From the NCBI GenBank assembly GCA_037349105.1, contig JAYJMM010000120.1, positions 4,530,001-4,594,000 of the forward strand: a DNA stretch of 64,000 nt, given 5' to 3'. The notes beneath the pieces were generated by a model. It was not told the origin of the DNA. It was given only the letters and a program-made list of their open reading frames with translations, and did not search any database. The translations under genes and the position numbers were made by a program. Shown piece by piece: positions 50,601 to 62,700 of the stretch; within the stretch, counting starts at the first letter, position 1, and each line of letters starts with the position of its first letter. Origin of the DNA: Limnomonas spitsbergensis (lineage: Eukaryota; Chlorophyta; Chlorophyceae; Chlamydomonadales).

Positions 50601-53600
50601 TTAACCCTATCGGCTTGATTATCCTGTTAAACCCCATCAACTCCCTTGTCCCCCTGTAACACTCGAATCTGTTCACCCACTGCAGGTCTTTGCGCATCGA
50701 CTTTGCGCCTGCCCTGGTGGGGTTTGAGATGCAGGCTGGGCGCATGCTGCCCAAGATCGACGGAATCGTCGTTTGCGAGGTTTGTGCAAACGAGGGTTTG
50801 CTGATGGATGTCAACAAATCGCCCATGGCCATGCATGATCAACGAAATCCTCCTCAGCTTGAGCACATGTCTGGTTGTCATGTCATGTCAATGGCTGTCA
50901 GCTGATGCATGCCATGCAATGTCGAATTGCCGTTCATGATTAACGGCATCACCGTCATAATTACCGCAGGGCTGACTGTCCTGCCTTGTCAACACAATAG
51001 CACCTCTGGGCCCGGCTCATAAGGCTCGGCCGTGTGGTTGCTGTCATTTGCTGACCTGTTCAAACTCCGGGGAAGAAGAGAAAGCCCACTTCATGCAGAC
51101 TCGGACTGTGAGGCGCAGGCCCTGCGGGGACTTTTCCCCTCTCACCACTGGGCCTGGGACTTTTCCCCTCTTGCCACTGGGCTTAGCCTCACCTCTGAGC
51201 CCTGTTGGAACTAGGAGTTTGAGCGTCAAGTTGTGTCCACGTACGTGAAGTGGGAGATCGCCCGGCAGGAGGCAATGGCTGCAAGGCGGCGGGGCGAGGC
51301 GCGGGCGGCCTGGTCTCGTCTCCTCCATGCAATGCACATGCGGATACTGCTGCGGAGCAACTACGAGGAGAGGCCGGAGGAGGGCGCCCAGGCGAGCAAT
51401 GCAGGTGGGTACAGGCCGAGGGGAGGGGAGGGCACATGCACTTCGTTCAACAAAATGAGCGGGGCGTTAGGAAATGCGTTGTTTGCGTTATTTCTTGCCT
51501 CGTCTTTTTCTCCCTTAAAGTGCAGTTTGGACGGTGTACTCTTCGCCGTGAGATAGTTCTGAGCTGAGTATCGGTAATTTCATTGCCTAGAAGTTTGGAG
51601 GCATGAAACACTACCGGTAAAGCATGTTGAACCTGAGGTGAGCTAAACCCTTAACCCTGACCCCAGGGTGTCCAGCTAAGTGTCCAGCTCTGCTAGTGCC
51701 CGGTATGAGCTGTTTTGTTGATCAGGATCGTGGGTCAAGGGCGGTCTTTTGAAGGAAGGCGATCACGTCTTGCTCGGTCTTGACCCGGTTGGTGATCTTC
51801 AAAAAGACGTCCCCATCAGAGTCGGGCTCTGCAAAGCATGGAGGGAAAGATTGGTTCAGTGCTTTGTATGAGGATTTATTCTGATATGCAAGGATCAGGA
51901 AAACGTCCCCGACAAGAGACGGGCTCTGAACGACATCATGATTTACAATGGTTCAAAGATCAAGGATGAGGCTCAGCTGTGAATAGCTAGATTTATATGA
52001 CGCATGGGTTGCTGTTGTCCCATGCTTGAACATGTTAACACCTTTGTTATTACTGGAAATTGCCGAAGGAAAGTACCTAGCTGGAGTACACCGTAGCCTA
52101 CCATCAGCAATACCGCAATTAGGTCCCATGGGGCATTCGTCCATGCACTCGTATTTCACCACAGTGACCTGGACACAGCAACGAGCACCCAGTCATTGCT
52201 CTCATTAGGGGGATCCTCCTGCACCATCATGGCATGGACTATCTACAGAGGCCTAGACACAGTAACATGTACCCAGTGATTAGGGGGGTCCTCCTGCAGC
52301 ATGGACCATTCACAGTGACCTAGACACAGTAACATGCACCCAGTGATTAGGGGGATCCTCCTGCAGCATGGACCATCCACAGTGACCTAGACGCAGTAAC
52401 ATGCACCCAGTGATTAGGGGGATCCTCCTGCAACATGGACCATCCACAGTGACCTAGACGCAGTAACATGTACCCAGTGATTAGGGGGATCCTCCTGCAG
52501 CATGGACCATCCACAGTGACCTAGACGCAGTAACATGCACCCATTGATTAGGGGGATCCTCCTGCAACATGGACCATCCACAGTGACGTAGACACAGTAA
52601 CATGCACCCAGTGATTAGGGGGATCCTCCTGCAACATGGACCATCCACAGTGACCTATACACAGTAACATGCACCAAGTGATTAGGGGGATCCTCCTGCA
52701 ACATGGACCATCCACAGTGACCTAGACGCAGTAACATGTACCCAGTGATTAGGGGGATCCTCCTGCAACATGGACCATCCACAGTGACCTAGACACAGTA
52801 ACATGCACCCAGTGATTAGGGGGATCCTCCTGCAACATGGACCATCCAAAGTGACCTAGACGCAGTAACATGCACCCAGTGATTAGGGGGATCCTCCTGC
52901 AACATGGACCATCCACAGTGACCTAGACACAGTAACATGTACCCAGTGATTAGGTGGATCCTCCTGCAACATGGACCATCCACAGTGACCTAGACGTAGT
53001 AACATGTACCCAGTGATTAGGGGGATCCTCCTGCAGCATGGACCATCCACAATGACCTAGACGCAGTAACATGCACCCAGTGATTAGGGGGATCCTCCTG
53101 CAACATGGACCATCCAAAGTGACCTAGACACAGTAACATGCACCCAGTGATTAGGGGGATCCTCCTGCAGCATGGACCATCCACAGTGACCTAGACACAG
53201 TAACATGCACCCAGTGATTAGGGGGATCCTCCTGCAACATGGACCATCCACAGTGACCTAGACACAGTAACATGTACCCAGTGATTAGGGGGATCCTCCT
53301 GCAGCATGGACCATCCACAGTGACCTAGACACAGTAACATGTACCCAGTGATTAGGGGGATCCTCCTGCAACATGGACCATCCACAGTGACCTAGACGCA
53401 GTAACATGTACCCAGTGATTAGGGGGATCCTCCTGCAGCATGGACCATCCACAGTGACCTAGACACAGTAACATGTACCCAGTGATTAGGGGGATCCTCC
53501 TGCAGCATGGACCATCCACAGTGACCTAGACGCAGTAACATGCACCCAGTGATTAGGGGGATCCTCCTGCAGCATGGACCATCCACAGTGACCTAGACAC

Positions 53601-56600
53601 AGTAACATGCACCCAGTGATTAGGGGGATCCTCCTGCAACATGGACCATCCACAGTGACCTAGACACAGTAACATGCACCCAGTGATTAGGGGGATCCTC
53701 CTGCAGCATGGACCATCCACAGTGACCTAGACACAGTAACATGTACCCAGTGATTAGGGGGATCCTCCTGCAGCATGGACCATCCACAGTGACCTAGACA
53801 CAGTAACATGCACCCAGTGATTAGGGGGATCCTCCTGCAACATGGACCATCCACAGTGACCTAGACACAGTAACATGCACCCAGTGATTAGGGGGATCCT
53901 CCTGCAGCATGGACCATCCACAGTGACCTAGACGCAGTAACATGTACCCAGTGATTAGGGGGATCCTCCTGCAACATGGACCATCCACAGTGACCTAGAC
54001 GCAGTAACATGCACCCAGTGATTAGGGGGATCCTCCTGCAACATGGACCATCCACAGTGACCTAGACACAGTAACATGCACCCAGTGATCAGGGGGATCC
54101 TCCTGCAACATGGACCACCCACAGTGACCTAGACGCTGTAACATGCACCCAGTGATTAGGGGGATCCTCCTGCAACATGGACCATCCACAGTGACCTAGA
54201 CACAGTAACATGCACCCAGTGATTAGGGGGATCCTCCTGCAACATGGACCATCCACAGTGACCTAGACACAGTAACATGTACCCAGTGATTAGGGGGATC
54301 CTCCTGCAGCATGGACCATCCACAGTGACCTAGACACAGTAACATGCACCCAGTGATTAGGGGGATACTCCTGCAGCATGGACCATCCACAGTGACCTAG
54401 ACGCAGTAACATGCACCCAGTGATTAGGGGGATCCTCCTGCAGCATGGACCATGCACAGTGACCTAGACGCAGTAACATGTACCCAGTGATTAGGGGGAT
54501 CCTCCTGCAACATGGACCATCCACAGTGACCTAGACACAGTAACATGCACCCAGTGATTAGGGGGATCCTCCTGCAACATGGACCATCCACAGTGACCTA
54601 GACGCAGTAACATGCACCCAGTGATTAGGGGGATCCTCCTGCAACATGGACCATCCACAGTGACCTAGACACAGTAACATGCACCCAGTGATTAGGGGGA
54701 TCCTCCTGCAGCATGGACCATCCACAGTGACCTAGACACAGTAACATGCACCCAGTGATTAGGGGGATCCTCCTGCAGCATGGACCATCCACAGTGACCT
54801 AGACACAGTAACATGCACCCAGTGATTAGGGGGATCCTCCTGCAACATGGACCATCCACAGTGACCTAGACGCAGTAACATGTACCCAGTGATTAGGGGG
54901 ATCCTCCTGCAACATGGACCATCCACAGTGACCTAGACACAGTAACATGCACCCAGTGATTAGGGGGATCCTCCTGCAGCATGGACCATCCACAGTGACC
55001 TAGACACAGTAACATGCACCCAGTGATTAGGGGGATCCTCCTGCAGCATGGACCATCCACAGTGACCTAGACACAGTAACATGTACCCAGTGATTAGGGG
55101 GATCCTCCTGCAACATGGACCATCCACAGTGACCTAGACACAGTAACATGCACCCAGTGATTAGGGGGATCCTCCTGCAACATGGACCATCCACAGTGAC
55201 CTAGACACAGTAACATGCACCCAGTGATTAGGGGGATCCTCCTGCAACATGGACCATCCACAGTGACCTAGACACAGTAACATGCACCCAGTGATTAGGG
55301 GGATCCTCCTGCAGCATGGACCATCCACAGTGACCTAGACACAGTAACATGCACCCAGTGATTAGGGGGATCCTCCTGCAACATGGACCATCCACAGTGA
55401 CCTAGACACAGTAACATGCACCCAGTGATTAGGGGGATCCTCCTGCAGCATGGACCATCCACAGTGACCTAGACACAATAACATGTACCCAGTGATTAGG
55501 GGGATCCTCCTGCAACATGGACCATCCACTGTGACCTAGACACAGTAACATGCACCCAGTGATTAGGGGGATCCTCCTGCAACATGGACCATCCACAGTG
55601 ACCTAGACTCAGTAACATGCACCCAGTGATTAGGGGGATCCTCCTGCAGCATGGACCATCCACAATGACCTAGACACAGTAACATGCACCCAGTGATTAG
55701 GGGGATCCTCCTGCAGCATGGACCATCCACAGTGACCTAGACACAGTAACATGCACCCAGTGATTAGGGGGATCCTCCTGCAACATGGACCATCCACAGT
55801 GACCTAGACGCAGTAACATGTACCCAGTGATTAGGGGGATCCTCCTGCAACATGGACCATCCACAGTGACCTAGACACAGTAACATGCACCCAGTGATTA
55901 GGGGGATCCTCCTGCAGCATGGACCATCCACAGTGACCTAGACACAGTAACATGCACCCAGTGATTAGGGGGATCCTCCTGCAGCATGGACCATCCACAG
56001 TGACCTAGACACAGTAACATGTACCCAGTGATTAGGGGGATCCTCCTGCAACATGGACCATCCACAGTGACCTAGACACAGTAACATGCACCCAGTGATT
56101 AGGGGGGTCCTCCTGCAACATGGACCATCCACAGTGACCTAGACACAGTAACATGCACCCAGTGATTAGGGGGATCCTCCTGCAACATGGACCATCCACA
56201 GTGACCTAGACACAGTAACATGCACCCAGTGATTAGGGGGATCCTCCTGCAGCATGGACCATCCACAGTGACCTAGACACAGTAACATGCACCCAGTGAT
56301 TAGGGGGATCCTCCTGCAACATGGACCATCCACAGTGACCTAGACACAGTAACATGCACCCAGTGATTAGGGGGATCCTCCTGCAGCATGGACCATCCAC
56401 AGTGACCTAGACACAGTAACATGTACCCAGTGATTAGGGGGATCCTCCTGCAACATGGACCATCCACAGTGACCTAGACACAGTAACATGCACCCAGTGA
56501 TTAGGGGGATCCTCCTGCAACATGGACCATCCACAGTGACCTAGACTCAGTAACATGCACCCAGTGATTAGGGGGATCCTCCTGCAGCATGGACCATCCA

Positions 56601-57418
56601 CAATGACCTAGACACAGTAACATGCACCCAGTGATTAGGGGGATCCTCCTGCAACATGGACCATCCACAGTGACTTAGATACAGCAACACAGGAACATTC
56701 ACACAGTTGGAACGAGATTTTTTTCTGCATGGAAATTTTGCAGAGGCAGCTCCTTGCCTTGGCTCATTGATTTCTTGCTGACCTGCAGCTGCGACCGATC
56801 ATCCACCTGCTTTGAGGCATGTGTTCCCTCCCTGGACTCTGCAACTCACCCCCTCCGGAGCCATGTCCATGAGCATCTTGAGCGTCTTGGCCCCTCCATT
56901 TTTCACGCAGTATGTGTTGGCGCATACCATGATTTTGTTTACTGCAGCAGAAGCGACGACATGGCTCGTTACTCGTCTGTGCCCCGGAAGTTTCTTCCCA
57001 ACTCGTATCTTGTCAAATACTGTGACACTATTCATAACCTTAAAAAATAAGCTGGGCTGAGCCTCGCTCTGTCCGCTGCTCACTTGAGAAATGAGACGAT
57101 CTTGTCATCGACCCCGTCCCATACTTTTGAATGAACAGTTGGTTGTTTCAGTTTCAGATTTCACACCTCTGCCCCCTGGGCAAGCAGCTGTTGTCCAATC
57201 CTGCTTCTGAATGCTGTGCAGGCGTCATTGACCTTACTTCAGATGTGGTGGTGGTCGACAGAGGCAGCACTGCCCGGGAGCTGATGAGCCTGAGACTGCA
57301 GAGTGAATATGCCGCTGCGCCTGAGAACAGTGCTCAGCAGGGCCTTGAGTCTGGCAATGAGGGCAACCTGACAGGCCAGGAAATGCCTAGGAGAGGGGAC
57401 GACGTGGAGGAGTTCTGA
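41662..57418 (+). CDS. XPC: XPC/RAD4 nucleotide-excision-repair damage sensor
   Basis: XPC/Rad4 recognises helix-distorting lesions and starts global-genome repair in the nucleus. Exons: 41662-41779, 41875-42017, 42383-43203, 43885-44006, 44593-44860, 45328-45850, 46807-46930, 47760-47893, 48676-48953, 50686-50779, 51215-51404 and, tentatively, 57222-57418. Phases are consistent and total 1003 residues (human 940). Landmarks are an acidic N-terminus, HRVHLLCLLARA, a basic insert with KKKRER, transglutaminase-fold pieces (LAPVVWAEVYC, RWVHVDVLNG), BHD1 (IDGFKNHPLYILKRHLTKYQ), BHD2 (ELSKPCKVVKKRVV) and BHD3 (LYGEWQ, VVPKNERGNVE, PGIGAVC, DFAPALVGFEM). The Arg/Glu-rich C-terminal helix ends near 51404. 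The last exon is joined by phase only, across a 5.8-kb intron. The ATG at 41662 was chosen because the protein from there on looks conserved; the frame is open upstream. Confidence 0.9.
43680..43725 (+). pseudogene. Degenerate duplicate of XPC exon 4 start
   Basis: After a cttgcag acceptor, attgaatcgagacgagaaag and then gtttgaccggcggatgcaa repeat the start of exon 4 at 43885 (attgaaccgaggtgaggagg, then gtttgaccgtcagatgcaa). It has no obvious donor; read in phase it runs to a stop after about 32 codons. Confidence 0.7.
43740..43870. repeat. Telomere-like degenerate repeats
   Basis: Runs of aacccttaacccttaaccct and variants immediately before XPC exon 4. Similar but shorter runs occur in many introns of this window. 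Confidence 0.75.
44150..44315 (+). mobile_element. Dispersed element A, copy 6
   Basis: Contains ctcagctacgtatcagctac, gcttgggccgccggccgcag and agattcggtcccaacgg. It lies in an XPC intron, just before an inverted copy. Confidence 0.65.
44367..44556 (-). mobile_element. Dispersed element A, copy 7
   Basis: A full-length copy in inverse orientation: tttcagtgcatatgaggcta at one end and gaattgtagctgaatcacca followed by caaaa at the other. It sits 37 bp before XPC exon 5. Confidence 0.75.
45833..46340. repeat. Array seeded on the XPC exon 6 donor
   Basis: The exon end and donor (ccaaatatcaggtgtccag) are followed by about seven diverged copies of a unit of about 45 bp (caaatatcaggtgttcaggg, then gtttaggactcctctcct). 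Copies of more of the exon end (cacctcaccaagtgccag) appear near 46334. Confidence 0.82.
46912..47480. repeat. 67-bp array seeded on the XPC exon 7 donor
   Basis: About eight copies of aggtggggctggaaatcagt and continuing motifs. Each includes a near copy of the exon end plus donor (gatctgagcaggtgggg; exon: ggtcagagcaggtgggg). Confidence 0.9.
48504..48667 (-). mobile_element. Dispersed element A, copy 8
   Basis: Starts ttttttgtgcgcctgacc and ends gtagctgaatggtgctaaaa. The end lies only about 8 bp before the acceptor cag of XPC exon 9, so the element supplies the branch-point region of that intron. Confidence 0.75.
48929..49440. repeat. 70-bp array seeded on the XPC exon 9 donor
   Basis: The exon end and donor (ggtgctgtgtgcaggtgagg) and about 25 bases of exon are repeated about seven times, with intron sequence ending cccaaaacgaatgc between copies. 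More diverged copies continue to about 50040. Confidence 0.92.
50200..50340 (-). mobile_element. Dispersed element A, copy 9
   Basis: Diverged copy: ccattggggccaagccttgaccggcc, then aggcccaagcagcttggctg, with only one gtagct-like end. It lies in XPC intron 9. Confidence 0.6.
52163..56690. repeat. 67-bp satellite, about 68 copies
   Basis: The unit contains agtgacctagacacagtaac, atgcacccagtgattagggg and gatcctcctgcaacatggac. Copies differ mainly at a few sites (caacatgg/cagcatgg, agacac/agacgc, atgcac/atgtac). The array has stops in every frame and no gene. If the last XPC exon is correct, it fills most of XPC intron 11. A 14-unit (938-bp) block appears duplicated at 54.7-56.6 kb. Confidence 0.96.
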
Positions 57419-57915
57419 TCTGGCGACCTGACTGTAGCATTTCCAACTTCTGTCAAGACTTCCGGTTTTACAGGACATGCCTGGTACTAGGGGCCGTGTA
57501 CAGTACAAAGCATTTACCGCATGGTCGTGACTTCTACCGCCCTGAAAGAAGCCGAGGAAGGCTCATTGCAGTTTTTTCCATAATTAATGAAGCTGAGGCA
57601 GTTAAGTACCAGACTACCAAACGTGCCATGGTATTCATTCATGCAACGAGCTATGTCAAAAAGGGATCTGGAACGTAATCCTATCTCACACCCTCTTAAA
57701 ATCAGATTTCATAATAAATCATCCCACGCATCATGGCTACATCCAGTAACAATACAAAGGAAGTCATTCCACCATTCCAGTATAGTTCATAATATGTTTG
57801 GTCAGTGAAGTGTGAAAAAGTTAAAATACAAAAGCTGTCACTTCTGTCAGTCATTGCCCAGGTCACAGCAAAGACCCTACAGAATACGACGAGTCAATAA
57901 ACCTCCAGCATATAC
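57419..57915. other. Convergent intergenic stretch
   Basis: 497 bp between the XPC terminal exon and the ELMO-gene stop. It presumably holds both 3' UTRs. No gene or ordered repeat is seen. Confidence 0.5.
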
Positions 57916-59428
57916 CTACTCTCCAAGCAGTTTTTGACGCAATTCTTCCAAGCTTCTGGGTTGCAGGCTGAGTGCCTTCTCAACCTGAGCTTTGACAGCT
58001 TTCAACACCTGGCCAAACTGCATGTACGAGGCCCGCTGAGCCAGCCACTCCCTGTCCAAGCACTCAAACACCGCCACAAAGAGCTCCTCGAATGCCATGG
58101 CCTCATGTGCACAGAGCCCCGTGAAGCCACGACCCGCAGCTGTCCTGGTGGCATTGAGCACCTCTGGTTGACCCTGCTGCTGCGCCTGCCCCGCAGCCCC
58201 CCGCCCGACCTGCAGCCCGACCACATCCAGCAGCATGAAGCTGATGTTGAGGCCCGCCACGGCGAAAGGGTACTCCCAGTCCGAGCGCTGGCCATCCAGC
58301 TTCCCCAGCAGCCGCGAGAAGGCTGAGCTGTGCTGCGTCGCGAGGTACAGTAGGCAGTCGAGGCCCAGGCGGCCCGCACCCCTGAAATCTGTTGCAGGAT
58401 CCTCGCCCTGTGGGGGGCATCGCGCAAAAAAGCCAGCAGCATTAGGTCATAACTCATAAGAGTGAACTAACTCGTTGCGGCCATGCACGTGTTACCATGT
58501 CAACGAAGAACACAGGATCATAACTTCATGACCAGCATCGCATTTATTTGTCGGTTCTCACCTGCCAGCCCATTTCCTTCCACTGCTCCGACTTGGGCGT
58601 TGTGAAGGGAATATCGGGGAAAGCACGATCCCAAAGCTGCCTCAGCAGAGCCTGATGCTCCACATCGTCAGGCTTGAAGGGGTCTGCGGCGCGCTCCTGC
58701 AAGCGCTGAAGTCGCTCCACCTGCAGAGCGCAGGTCAAGAAATACTCGCACAGTTCGTGCATGTCCTCAAATAAACGTAGAGAGAGGAGGGCAGCGGAGC
58801 AAGGGGTTTTTAGTGTGACCCTAAGCCTTTCCCTATGGACAAGCCACAGGAATCTGTTGCATGAATGCATGCTTAACTGCAAATGAATCATAACCATACA
58901 TTCATGACATGGTTTCCTAAGTCATACCTTGTGAGTTATGGCGGATACCATACCTGTAATACTGACAGCTTTGGTGCAGACATTCCGGCCCCGACAAGGC
59001 ATGAATACAGGGCTCCTGCACACCGCACGAGAGCAGGTTTCAAAATAAGCATCGCAGCAGGCGTTTGTCTGTCATAGTGACATGCAATCCAATGCACAGA
59101 TTTCAATGCAAGCAGCCTCACATTCGTTGTCCTAGTCCCATCATTGCCATTCGCCATGCAGCACCATTGTGCATGGCATGTTCCATGCAATCATGCATAA
59201 CTGCAAGACAACATGCACATGCCAGTTATGCCACGTACCAATAACGTGCTTCCAGCAATCCCAGATGGAGTGCAAGAAGGCCTGTAGGTTGAATGGCCCC
59301 GGGTGGGGAATCAAGCTTTTTTTCAAATTCTCCTCGTCAGCATGAGGCTTTGAAGATGACGATGAAGGAAGATCGTCTCTACCCAGCAGCGGCTGCTCAA
59401 GGCCATCGTCTACAAGGTAGGAAGGCAT
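57916..59428 (-). CDS. ELMO/CED-12 domain protein
   Basis: ELMO-domain proteins act on small GTPases of the Rac and Arf families; stand-alone ELMOD types are Arf/Arl GAPs. Four exons on the minus strand: 59428-59239, 59015-58954, 58720-58562 and 58407-57916, phase-consistent, giving 300 residues. The ELMO domain has QLWDRAFPDIPF, SEQWKEMGWQG, the family core DPATDFRGAGRLGLDCLLYL, DWEYPFAVAGLNISFMLLD, and a DREWLAQRASYMQFGQVL end. An Arg in the GAP-type WX3DX2FRG-like stretch (here TDFRGAG) is present. The N-terminus (MPSYLVDDGLEQPLLGRDD) has an acidic-dileucine-like EQPLL, which could suit vacuolar sorting, but this is only a short motif. It is similar in size to plant ELMO/CED-12 proteins. 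Exon 2 (20 codons) was found only through phase and splice signals. Confidence 0.87.
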
Positions 59429-59780
59429 ATTAGGTTCACGTTTCGCCAGGTGTCACTGGCATGTGCCACGATGAGCCCTCCCACCCTTCATCTTTTTTCG
59501 CTGCCTCAAGCTCTCCATACGCTTACGCGACTTAAGGGGCAGTTATCTGAAGTTGGCGTGTTAGATGAGGAAGCAGCTTCCTCGCGAAATGTCTCAACTG
59601 AACCCGGGTGGCCTGAACCCTAGGGCCCTCGAGCGCAAGCAAATGTCAAGAGACGTTGGCTCTTCTTTTGGTTGCAACGTCCTGAATCTCAATAATTTCC
59701 TTCCATCAACTTTTCTGATTTAATAAAGTAGCATTGGTCAATTGTCTGCTTGGGTGCTCCTCACAAATTATCATCGTCGT
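59429..59780. promoter_or_regulatory. Divergent intergenic region, ELMO / EHD-like gene
   Basis: 352 bp between divergent start codons; both promoters should lie here. No specific element is recognised. An ATG at 59742, in frame with the EHD-like start, would add 13 residues. Confidence 0.5.
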
Positions 59781-62700
59781 ATGGCTTCTGCGTCAAAAAG
59801 AAAGAACGGTAGAAATGTCGTGGAGGAGGCTCTAGCAGGTGCCACGGAGAAAGTTCTGAAGCAGATTACAGAGGTAAGCCGGTGTCATCTCAAATTTTCA
59901 TGGCAAGATCTGATGTGCATGAAGGTCAATTTTTATACGGCATCATCTGATCCTGCCCCCCTGTAATTTCAACATGCACAGCTGTACGATGTGGGGCTCA
60001 GTAACACTCCTGGCTCCATGGGGCTGAAAGCAATCAGTGAAAGCCCTCAGCTCCAGATGAAGCTACGGAAACCCAGGAAGAAGATCACGGTGAGCCATGG
60101 TGAAGGCCTCCGAACACCACCCGGCCAGATGCAGAGCCACATTCACCCCCATGCACAGGTCATGATTGTGGGAAACCACTCAGCCGGGAAGTCCTCCTTC
60201 ATCAACTGGTACATCGGCGAAGGAATCCAGAAAACGGTAGGGCGCTTTCAGAGCATGTTTCGGTTGCATGACCAAATTCGGGGACTCAGGACCTTGCTTC
60301 CAACAGGGAGTGGCGATCGAGACGCGGGGGTTCACCTTCGTGACCAGTGGCAAAAAGCGCGAGACACTGACTGGGGACGCCACCTTGCGGTTCTTTGACT
60401 ACCTCAGCGATTTCAACAAATTTGACGGCATCATTCCCAACCTTTTCACAGGTATGACTCTTTGCATATGTCATGACTTCCGAGTCCTGATTGAGTAAAT
60501 AATGTCGCTGCTGTTGTCCTGGATATATCCATGTGGGCAGAATTGGGGCACGCGCTGACGCTGCTACTCCCTGACCTGATGGATTCTGTCCACGCAGAGA
60601 TCTCAACCTCCAAGGAAAAGAACTTCATCTGCACAGATCTCATCGATACCCCGGGCCTGGTGGATGGCGACATGCAGTACCCGGTGGGCACATTGGGGCG
60701 CACTCGGCTGAACATGACACATTGGGGCGCACTCGGCTGAACATGACACATTGGGGCGCACTCAACTGAACATGACACATTGGGGCGCACTCAGCTGAAC
60801 TTGACTAACAAACGGGTGCCATGTGAGAGCAAGGAGCATGAGTACATGAATTTGACAGTTGGATTGAAATTGGCGGCAGCTTCTTCTTGCCATTGTTTTT
60901 CTAAATCCTGCCCAACCTGAACTTCAGTTTGACGTCCAGGACGCAATTGTGCACATGGCTGAGCACGCGGACCTTATCCTGGTGAGAGGGGCTAGATTTT
61001 GAAATTTGGCCAGGCTCGTTTTGTGAACTATCGTGTCAGCCAGGCACATTGTGTGAAGCATCCTGTCAGCCAGGCAGTTTGTACTAAGTATGATGCATCG
61101 TCCGGCATATGATTGTATGATGCAAGCCACGTTCTTACATGATAACCCCAAACCCTAAAGCATCCATTCGGCATATTGATTGATAATGCCTGCCACACTC
61201 TGACAGCGCGCATTTCCCATCTGTTGTGCAGATCTTCTTTGACCCCATAGGCAAGTAATGGACAGGGTGGGGCGCCCATGTGGACGCCCCCTGTCCACGG
61301 CTGGGGAGGCGATGCTGAAGGGGTAAAACCAGCAAGACCTGGCCTAGCGTGCTGGTCCATGGTCCTAATGAAGGCCATTGGATGTTTGAAACCAATTATT
61401 TTGAGAGGACCGCCTGTTGTTGAATGATGACGACTTGACTTTTTTACTGACACGCTTTTTGATTCCGTCAATATCTGTAGGTCAAGCGACGTGCAAGAGG
61501 ACCATGCAGGTGAATGCCAGTGCTCGTTTTAGCGCGCGCTAGAAAGCTTGCGGGGCTGGGGGATGGTCTTTAATTTAGTGCGTACCAGACCTCCTTTGGG
61601 GGCTTGCCGAGCGGCCACCTCTGTGCCTGTTAGGACCCATCCTTGACCTGCCTGCCGCCGGTGCTTCAAGCAGCAGGGCTTGCTGCACCAGGCACCCTCG
61701 GTATCAGGCTGTGATGAAGCTGAAATGAAGATGCAGCGCGCGCTAACAAATATAAAAAAGGAACTAAGAATGGACTATTAAGTACACAAGTAATGCTTAG
61801 CTGCACACCCTGAAATGAAAACTAAATTTAGCGTACCTGTATCTAGACATAAAAGAGGTGGCACACATGTTGCGACAAGTGTGAGGCCGGCCTCAAATGG
61901 AACTCATTCTCCCTCCCCTGCCCATTCGCAAAATCAGAACCTGCAGATTCTGTGCCCTGCACCATGTTCCGACGCATGACCGCTTGCCTGCTGATGTGTG
62001 GCGGTCGTGCAGGTCAGGGGAGCAGGTCTTGGTGCAAGAATTCCGCTCCGGAACCAATGGTTGCCCCTTTTCCCCTGGTGCAGGTTGTGGAGCGGCTGAA
62101 CAACTCGCCGCACCTGGAGAAGATCCACTACTTCATGAGCAAGGCTGATGCGGTGGAGAAGGAGCATGACCGGCAGAGGGTGCTCATCCAGATCACGCAG
62201 GTGGGATCAGACGCATCATAATATGGATGATGGTATTAACAAACATCATATTATCATGTTTGTTGATGGTGGGGCCTGGCTCTGGCTGTTTTGACCCGGG
62301 CCAGGGTCTGGGCCAGGCATGGCCCTGATATGCAAGACTGCGTAGTGGATTGATGTCCATTGTTAATTAGACCAAATCTCAACCAGCCTACGCCTAGTGG
62401 CCCAAGCTACAGGAATTGCTGCACTAGCCTCACAGCATATAAGCCATAGGTTGTGATGTAGCTGAATTGTAGCTGGCGCACTAGCCCCATAGCCATGGGC
62501 TGTGATGTAGCTGAATTGTAACAGATGCACTTGAAGTAACAGCGATGTGCAGCGTTCCCGTTGCTGGATTCTGATGTCTGTTGTTCCTTGCAGAACCTGG
62601 CGACGCGTATCCGGAACTCCCACGCCTTCAACCTGCCCACGGTGAGCCTCTATAGCATCGGGATTGCATGCGTGGGAACAACTGTGTCTGCGGTCGTTTG

